Shown piece by piece: positions 5,854 to 9,739 of a stretch of DNA of 9,739 nucleotides. The DNA lies in contig DAKQ01000019.1 of the NCBI GenBank assembly GCA_002496635.1, forward strand, positions 2,668 to 12,406. The letters run 5' to 3'. The translations under genes were made by a program, and so were the position numbers. Position 1 is the stretch's first letter, and every line of letters starts with the position of its first letter. The notes below the pieces were generated by a model. It saw nothing but the letters and a program-made list of their open reading frames with translations, did not search any database and was not told the origin of the DNA. This stretch comes from Euryarchaeota archaeon UBA82 (GTDB taxonomy: Archaea; Thermoplasmatota; Poseidoniia; Poseidoniales; Poseidoniaceae).

Positions 5854-6639
5854 TCAGTTCCCCTCCTTTTCTGCAACCATTTCTCGTAGTTCAGTACACT
5901 TCTGCTCTGCGACCGCAAGAATCTCTGCAAATTCGCTCGGAGTGAACACTCCTCTTAGTCCCTTCTGTAGGGAATGGAGGTGTCCTTCATCACCGAGAGT
6001 GATATGGATTCGCTCGTCTCCGCCTAATTCTTCTTCTTCTGATGGGTCGTAGACAAATCGTCCACCAGCACGTGTAAACGATGCCATAATTGGAGAGCCG
6101 TTGACTTTGAGTTTGTGATCTTCGCCAACATCAAATCGTTCAGCTGGAACGACTGCGGTTCTTAATGCTGCAATAGCAGCAAGTCCAGCAGCATCGAAGA
6201 TGTTACCTCCGTCAGAAAGAACATGGATGTCAATCATAACACCCCATACTTTCTCACCAGGAACGATACAGAGTTCTTCCATATCGATGCATCCTGACTC
6301 ACGGATTCCTCTATCGACAACTCGACCCAACTCAATGGATTGAGGTGAAGGTGGCCCAGGTTCATACTTTCGATGAGCAACAGGACGGAGTTCAGCACCG
6401 CACATCAAGGAACCTTGTGTGGGTCGGTCTGGCCATGGAGTTCGGATTTCGAATTTGACACCCGCATAAATGATGGTGTCTCCCCAAACAACCTTTGCAG
6501 ATCCTTCAGCATTGTAGAGACAGTCGACTTCGAGTGAAACATCTCTGCTGTCCCATTGTCCACGTCCATCAATTCGTTGGTCATCTGCTGCGAGTCGCTC
6601 AAGTTCTTGGCGCAAGAGTGTAGGCACAAGTTCAACCAT
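5854..6639 (-). CDS. rrp42: Exosome subunit Rrp42
   Basis: Rrp42 pairs with Rrp41 to form the hexameric RNase PH-like ring of the archaeal exosome. It has the RNase PH fold but is not itself catalytic; it helps bind RNA and shape the active sites. The 261-residue protein has the family length and landmarks: DQRIDGRGQWDSR at 20-32, GSAKVVWGDT at 46-55, GVKFEIRTPWPDRPTQG at 60-76, SIELGRVVDRGIRESG at 101-116, and MIDIHVLSDGGNIFDAAGLA at 135-154. The C-terminal part is helical and ends in MVAEKEGN. ATG 6639 overlaps the rrp41 stop as TGATG, and GAGGTGAT inside the rrp41 end is the ribosome binding site, implying matched synthesis of the two ring subunits. Its own tail carries the site for rpl37ae. 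Confidence 0.96.
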   Translation of the reverse strand: MVELVPTLLRQELERLAADDQRIDGRGQWDSRDVSLEVDCLYNAEGSAKVVWGDTIIYAGVKFEIRTPWPDRPTQGSLMCGAELRPVAHRKYEPGPPSPQSIELGRVVDRGIRESGCIDMEELCIVPGEKVWGVMIDIHVLSDGGNIFDAAGLAAIAALRTAVVPAERFDVGEDHKLKVNGSPIMASFTRAGGRFVYDPSEEEELGGDERIHITLGDEGHLHSLQKGLRGVFTPSEFAEILAVAEQKCTELREMVAEKEGN

Positions 6640-7367
6640 CAGTTATCACCTCGTTCATATCGACGCTTAAGCGCATCAACCATGAGTTCATGAATTTCTG
6701 AAGCCGCTTTGAAATTATATTCCATAGCAAGATTGAACTCTTCAATTGAAAGGTCTCCATCCATTTGTAAGAATGCAATTTCACCAGTGTTAGGAAGAAT
6801 TCCAACCGGCAAGTCGGCTTGTCCATAGTTGTCCTCTGCTTTGTCAAGGTCGAGTACAACTGTGTCTTCGATCTTTCCTGAAGCAACACCGACAATCATG
6901 TCACGCATTGGAATTCCAGCATCGGCTAGGGCAACTGCAGCAGCGGTAATACCAACACAACGGGTACCTGCTTCAGCAGCAAGAATTTCGATTTCAACTC
7001 GAATCTTGGAACGTGGGTAACGCTCGACAAGAACAACGGATTCAAGTGCTTCCGCAGTAACCTTGGAAATTTCTCTTGAACGTCGATTAAATCCAGGTCT
7101 AATACGGTCTCCAGTTGAGAATGGCGCCATGTTGTATCGTACATCGATAACCGCACGATCTTGTCGTTGAATCTTACGTGGATGTGCCTCCATTGGCCCA
7201 TATACTGCTGCAACTGCAACATTCAGTCCATGGGTAACCATAGCTGAACCATCTGCGGCAGGCAAGACACCTGCTTCAATTGATACTGGACGCATTTCAT
7301 CTACTGTGCGTCCATCTAGTCTTTTTCCATCGTCTCGCAATAGCTTGACGTCTCCGTATCCTCCCAT
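6639..7367 (-). CDS. rrp41: Exosome catalytic subunit Rrp41
   Basis: Rrp41 is the phosphorolytic subunit of the archaeal exosome. It shortens RNA 3' ends with inorganic phosphate, releasing nucleoside diphosphates, and can also add tails in reverse. The 242-residue protein has the normal length. Visible landmarks are KRLDGRTVDEMRP at 15-27, YGPMEAHPRKIQ at 56-67, and the Arg95-Arg96 pair in FNRRSREISK that binds phosphate and RNA. The acidic residues Asp179 and Asp185 lie in DLDKAEDNYGQADLPV, the same spacing as the catalytic aspartates of characterised archaeal Rrp41, so it should be active. ATG 7367 overlaps the rrp4 stop as TAATG, with GAGGTGAAAAC in the rrp4 end as ribosome binding site. 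Its last four residues RGDN likewise encode the site for rrp42. Confidence 0.97.
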   Translation of the reverse strand: MGGYGDVKLLRDDGKRLDGRTVDEMRPVSIEAGVLPAADGSAMVTHGLNVAVAAVYGPMEAHPRKIQRQDRAVIDVRYNMAPFSTGDRIRPGFNRRSREISKVTAEALESVVLVERYPRSKIRVEIEILAAEAGTRCVGITAAAVALADAGIPMRDMIVGVASGKIEDTVVLDLDKAEDNYGQADLPVGILPNTGEIAFLQMDGDLSIEEFNLAMEYNFKAASEIHELMVDALKRRYERGDN

Positions 7368-8053
7368 TAGTTTTCACCTCGTTGTTGTTCTAGTGCATGT
7401 ACTGCATTTTCGAAATTGTTCATATGGCCTTCATCTGCCAATTTTTGAATCAGTTCACGTGCTGTGAACATGTTGTCAGCATCTCCGTGGATCCAAACTC
7501 GGCCGTTATCTGCGACGATAATTCGGCAATCTGTAAGATCTCTGATTCTGCTAACCATTGAATTGTTATCTCCTCGTAGTGTATCGATAAGATTGACTGG
7601 AATTGAAACGACACAACCTTCGTTGAGTCTTCGCAGACCAATGCCCTTCATTGTGAGGACCATGTTGTGGGCTTCATCAACTTCTTGAACACGAGCGAGT
7701 GCTGCGTCTCCGATACCAAGGTGTTGTCTTGTTGAACCGAATTCAACCTTCCATGGTGCAAGTGACATAGGCAGGAGTGCTTGGAACGGTCCGTTCACAT
7801 CGAAGAACCACAGGTTGTTTCGAACTTCTGCAACGACACCGACGATTAAGTCGCCTGAACGTGGCATGTATGCGCTGTTGATTGGACGAACGGAAACGAC
7901 ATCGTTTTGTTCGTTAAGCCACCCGAGTCGGGTTGCGATGAATTCTTCGTTCTGTGCAATTGCACCAGAACCTGCGTGCTTCCCGGTTGATGGTCCGATG
8001 ACCATTCCCGGGGTCACTAGGCGCTGCTCGGCGCCACTTTGACCTTCGGACAT
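7367..8053 (-). CDS. rrp4: Exosome RNA-binding cap subunit Rrp4
   Basis: Rrp4 forms the trimeric cap on the Rrp41/Rrp42 ring and guides RNA into the channel. The 228-residue protein shows an N-terminal domain (about 1-62, with VTPGMVIGPSTG), an S1 domain (about 63-138, GDLIVGVVAEVRNNLWFFDV), and a KH domain (about 145-210, including CRIIVADNGRVWIHG). The KH turn that is normally G-x-x-G followed by SM reads GDNNSM at 161-166, so its second Gly is lost. ATG 8053 is chosen because AGGAGA lies 7 bases upstream and MSEGQSG is a plausible flexible start. The frame is open further up, through ATG 8089 to ATG 8146 inside SBDS, but those lack such a site and add an atypical leader. The 61-base spacer from SBDS is the longest inside this operon. 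Confidence 0.95.
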   Translation of the reverse strand: MSEGQSGAEQRLVTPGMVIGPSTGKHAGSGAIAQNEEFIATRLGWLNEQNDVVSVRPINSAYMPRSGDLIVGVVAEVRNNLWFFDVNGPFQALLPMSLAPWKVEFGSTRQHLGIGDAALARVQEVDEAHNMVLTMKGIGLRRLNEGCVVSIPVNLIDTLRGDNNSMVSRIRDLTDCRIIVADNGRVWIHGDADNMFTARELIQKLADEGHMNNFENAVHALEQQRGEN

Positions 8054-8060
8054 TCTTTTC

Positions 8061-8066
8061 TCTCCT
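8061..8066 (-). promoter_or_regulatory. Shine-Dalgarno site deciding the rrp4 start
   Basis: On the - strand AGGAGA sits 7 bases before ATG 8053. No comparable site precedes the in-frame ATGs at 8089 and 8146, so translation of rrp4 most likely begins at 8053. The site shares a base with the 3' arm of a small inverted repeat. Confidence 0.75.
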
Positions 8067-8083
8067 GTCCCGGCCACTGGACA
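8066..8083 (-). repeat. Small inverted repeat in the rrp4 leader
   Basis: On the - strand TGTCC (8083-8079) and GGACA (8070-8066) can pair across an 8-base GC-rich loop directly next to the rrp4 Shine-Dalgarno site. A second TGTCC at 8100-8096 could compete for the same GGACA. It lies in the 61-base SBDS-rrp4 spacer. The stem is only 5 pairs, so a regulatory role is a guess. Confidence 0.3.
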
Positions 8084-8114
8084 TCCCATGATAAAGGACA
8101 CCCCTAAGCCTATG

Positions 8115-8801
8115 TTACAATTCTTTGACTTCTGCTTCTGATGCACGCTTCAAAACTTGTCCAATAATGTCACCTTTCATCCCTGCTGGAATCTCAATTA
8201 CACATGCCCAATCTCCGTTTTCAAGCCATCCTTCTTTCTGTTGATATGATCTTAAGAGATTGCTTACGCTTCCATAAGATGAACCTGGAATTCGAAATGC
8301 TAAACGTACAGATTCGAAACTGAGCGGAATCAGAGGCTTTAGTTTAGCGATAGCATCTTTCACTTGTTCTTCTAAACGCTTGAACGGGTCTACAGTGTAT
8401 TTTGATTCATTCAATGCTAATTCGATTCGAGTTCTAGGATGAGGAGATTTCGAACGTGGATCGATAGCTTGTGTCTGGATGTGATGAATGATTTGCTGAC
8501 GCATTGTTTCTACACGTGCTTTTCGTTGAGCAGTTGTCAATTGAATCGTTCCCCTTTCAAGAATAATCAAAAGTATTTTTCCTACGTCCAATGTTTCAAA
8601 TGTCTTCATCAAGATTTCTTCAGTGGGCCTTTCGCCACCACGTGCATCATGGAAAATTTCATCCATGGCCATGACTTCATCAAGATCAAATTTAGTTGGG
8701 TCGAGTTTCCAATCTTCGATTTTATCAGGATCTACAAGGGCTTCATAGCGCTTACCACCTTTTTCGATGCGAGCAAGAACGGAATTATCAAGGCTTACCA
8801 T
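8115..8801 (-). CDS. sdo1: Ribosome maturation protein SBDS
   Basis: SBDS (Sdo1) works with an EF2-type GTPase in late maturation of the large ribosomal subunit; in eukaryotes it drives eIF6 release. The 228-residue protein has the three expected domains. An N-terminal FYSH domain (1 to about 88) begins MVSLDNSVLARIEKGGKRYE and includes MDEIFHDARGGERPTEEIL. A central helical domain (about 95-160) contains LTTAQRKARVETMRQQIIHH. A C-terminal ferredoxin-like domain (about 165-228) contains RLAFRIPGSSYGSVSN and ACVIEIPAGMKGDI. The start matches the family start closely, with GGTGG 4 bases upstream of ATG. It lies 48 bases after psmA. SBDS beside rrp4 is the classic archaeal arrangement that links it to RNA processing. 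Confidence 0.96.
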   Translation of the reverse strand: MVSLDNSVLARIEKGGKRYEALVDPDKIEDWKLDPTKFDLDEVMAMDEIFHDARGGERPTEEILMKTFETLDVGKILLIILERGTIQLTTAQRKARVETMRQQIIHHIQTQAIDPRSKSPHPRTRIELALNESKYTVDPFKRLEEQVKDAIAKLKPLIPLSFESVRLAFRIPGSSYGSVSNLLRSYQQKEGWLENGDWACVIEIPAGMKGDIIGQVLKRASEAEVKEL

Positions 8802-8849
8802 TGTTCCACCAGTTGAATGATGGAGGAAGGAATCAATGAATCTATCTAC

Positions 8850-9572
8850 TCAATCCTCGAGAGGTTTGAGTCTATCGAGCTGCTTTGTAACTTCACCACG
8901 GTCTAGGATTCTGTATCCATCTGAGTCAACAACAACAACTTCAACTGCCTCTCTGTTAAGTTCTGTATCATTGGCTGAACGAAGTGCTTCAAGCCCCATC
9001 TTCATGGCTGCATTGAGTGTCATGCCGGATTTCCAGTTCTTTTCGAAGTATTCGATAACCGTATTCCTGTTGCTGCCAATTGCACCTGCATGGTATGATT
9101 GGTATGCTCCTGATGGGTCTGTTTCGTAGAGATGAATTCCTTCGTCATCAACACCGCCGATGAGAAGTGCCGTTCCGAATGGACGAGATCCACCGTATTG
9201 GGTGAAGGATTGCTTGAAATCGCATAATTTCTTGACAAGTACGTCGACTGGTACAGTGTCAGCATATGTGATTCTGTTGATTTGGGACTCAACACGTGCA
9301 CGAGCAACGAGTTGTCGAGCGTCTGCTACAAGTCCAGATGTTGCAACTCCAACGTGTTCATCAATTTTGAACATCTTTTCAATGGATTCGGGTATTATAA
9401 GACGGGAAGCGATTCTCTTGTCACAGACAAGAACGACGCCTTCTTTGAACTTTAGACCAGCAGTTGTTGTTCCTCTTTTTACAGATTCACGGGCGTATTC
9501 AACTTGGAATAATCGTCCGTCTGGGCTGAATGTTGTAATTCCATGATCGTATCCTCTTCCACTTGGTTGCAT
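8850..9572 (-). CDS. psmA: Proteasome alpha subunit
   Basis: Alpha subunits form the outer seven-membered rings of the 20S proteasome and control entry of substrates unfolded by PAN or other ATPases. The 240-residue protein begins MQPSGRGYDHGITTFSPDGR, the alpha-specific gate region, followed by LFQVEYARESVKRG. Gate residues Tyr8, Asp9, Pro17 and Tyr26 are kept; the usual Arg of YDR is His10. The pocket that receives the ATPase HbYX tail is intact (Lys66, Gly80, Leu81 in TSGLVADAR). The N-terminal catalytic Thr of beta subunits is absent, as expected. GGTGAGAT just before ATG 9572 is the ribosome binding site. It appears to be the first gene of the operon, since the upstream bases look non-coding. 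No beta subunit is in the window, as is usual for this locus. Confidence 0.97.
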   Translation of the reverse strand: MQPSGRGYDHGITTFSPDGRLFQVEYARESVKRGTTTAGLKFKEGVVLVCDKRIASRLIIPESIEKMFKIDEHVGVATSGLVADARQLVARARVESQINRITYADTVPVDVLVKKLCDFKQSFTQYGGSRPFGTALLIGGVDDEGIHLYETDPSGAYQSYHAGAIGSNRNTVIEYFEKNWKSGMTLNAAMKMGLEALRSANDTELNREAVEVVVVDSDGYRILDRGEVTKQLDRLKPLED

Positions 9573-9713
9573 TATCTCACCGGTTCCTTCTCGTCGTCGA
9601 CGCTTTATGAGGGTGCGGGTGGGCGACCCTTGAAGTTAACGAAGAATAGGACCCATTTGAACGCTTGGCTTTGAATCCCTTAATGTCTTGAAGTTGAACC
9701 TCTTCGGTCACAC
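9573..9713. promoter_or_regulatory. Probable divergent intergenic region with repeated TTGAA motifs
   Basis: No convincing gene lies in these 141 bases. They probably hold the promoter of the psmA operon and that of a + strand gene starting at 9714. An imperfect direct repeat is present, CTTGAAGTTAAC at 9629-9640 and CTTGAAGTTGAAC at 9687-9699, and TTGAA occurs five times between 9630 and 9698. A GC-rich patch, GGGTGCGGGTGGGCGACCC, lies at 9611-9629. TATA-like candidates are weak: CTTAATG at 9679-9685 for the + gene, and ATAAAG on the - strand about 30 bases before psmA, too close to leave a leader holding its Shine-Dalgarno site. A - strand frame is open across the region but uses codons rare in the neighbouring genes. 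Confidence 0.4.
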
Positions 9714-9739
9714 ATGCGCATAGCTGTTCTCTCCTCTGG
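9714..9739 (+). CDS. Possible start of a divergent gene (MRIAVLSS), cut by window edge
   Basis: ATG at 9714 begins a frame reading MRIAVLSS before the window ends. A hydrophobic first strand after MRI is common at the start of Rossmann-type or similar alpha/beta enzymes. No clear Shine-Dalgarno site precedes it (only GGTCAC), which would fit a leaderless transcript. Eight codons are too few to name a family. Confidence 0.35.

Noticed and set aside
8054..8146. N-terminal extension of Rrp4 to ATG 8146 or 8089
   Set aside because: It would run into SBDS, add an atypical leader, and lacks a Shine-Dalgarno site; AGGAGA supports 8053.
9611..9629. GC-rich stretch as a hairpin terminator
   Set aside because: Only a short stem with a bulge forms and there is no T-run after it on either strand.
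9652..9664. TTCAAAT on the - strand as a tRNA T-loop
   Set aside because: The flanking bases do not pair as a T-stem and no D or anticodon arm can be found.
9577..9738. - strand open frame as the end of a gene before psmA
   Set aside because: Its stop fits the operon spacing, but it is rich in AGG, CGG, TCG, CCG and GCG codons that are scarce in the neighbours, and the protein looks random towards its end. A divergent + gene start at 9714 fits better. Not fully excluded.

Overview
The window is archaeal, and the gene set suggests a euryarchaeon, possibly of the marine Poseidoniales (Marine Group II) or a relative. The evidence is an almost complete archaeal exosome superoperon: proteasome alpha, SBDS, Rrp4, Rrp41, Rrp42, ribosomal protein L37Ae, the KEOPS subunit Pcc1 and prefoldin beta. 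Next to it is a UbiD-type decarboxylase of the kind used in the archaeal mevalonate route. The lineage is inferred from gene content and style (moderately AT-rich, very tight spacing, strong Shine-Dalgarno sites); no marker here fixes the taxon.

Layout. On the + strand, bases 1-2898 hold the end of an unidentified gene, a UbiD-family decarboxylase, a TPR-like helical-repeat protein and a Nudix hydrolase, spaced as one operon. On the - strand, bases 9572 down to 2887 hold psmA, SBDS, rrp4, rrp41, rrp42, rpl37ae, pcc1, pfdB, a DHH-DHHA1 phosphoesterase and a second TPR-like protein. The two gene sets converge and overlap by 12 bases at 2887-2898, inside an inverted repeat. The last 140 or so bases before the right edge look like a divergent intergenic region, with the first codons of a probable + strand gene at the very end.

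How the genes fit together. The - strand operon joins protein degradation (proteasome alpha), ribosome maturation (SBDS), RNA processing and decay (Rrp4 cap plus Rrp41/Rrp42 ring), translation (L37Ae), tRNA t6A modification (Pcc1) and co-translational folding (prefoldin beta). From rrp4 onward neighbouring genes overlap by 1-4 bases or are at most 6 bases apart. In most junctions the last codons of one gene form the Shine-Dalgarno site of the next, which indicates translational coupling. The DHH phosphoesterase and the unnamed TPR-like protein are coupled in the same way, so they are the most promising uncharacterised partners.

Several start sites were corrected from the longest open frame: UbiD to ATG 166, the first TPR-like protein to ATG 1448, Nudix to ATG 2485 and Rrp4 to ATG 8053. 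I saw no mobile element, CRISPR array, rRNA or tRNA. There is no gene-free stretch over 300 bases. I did not find a clearly new system; the best leads are the TPR-like protein and DHH enzyme welded to the exosome/KEOPS operon, and an unusual residue in the UbiD active-site motif.
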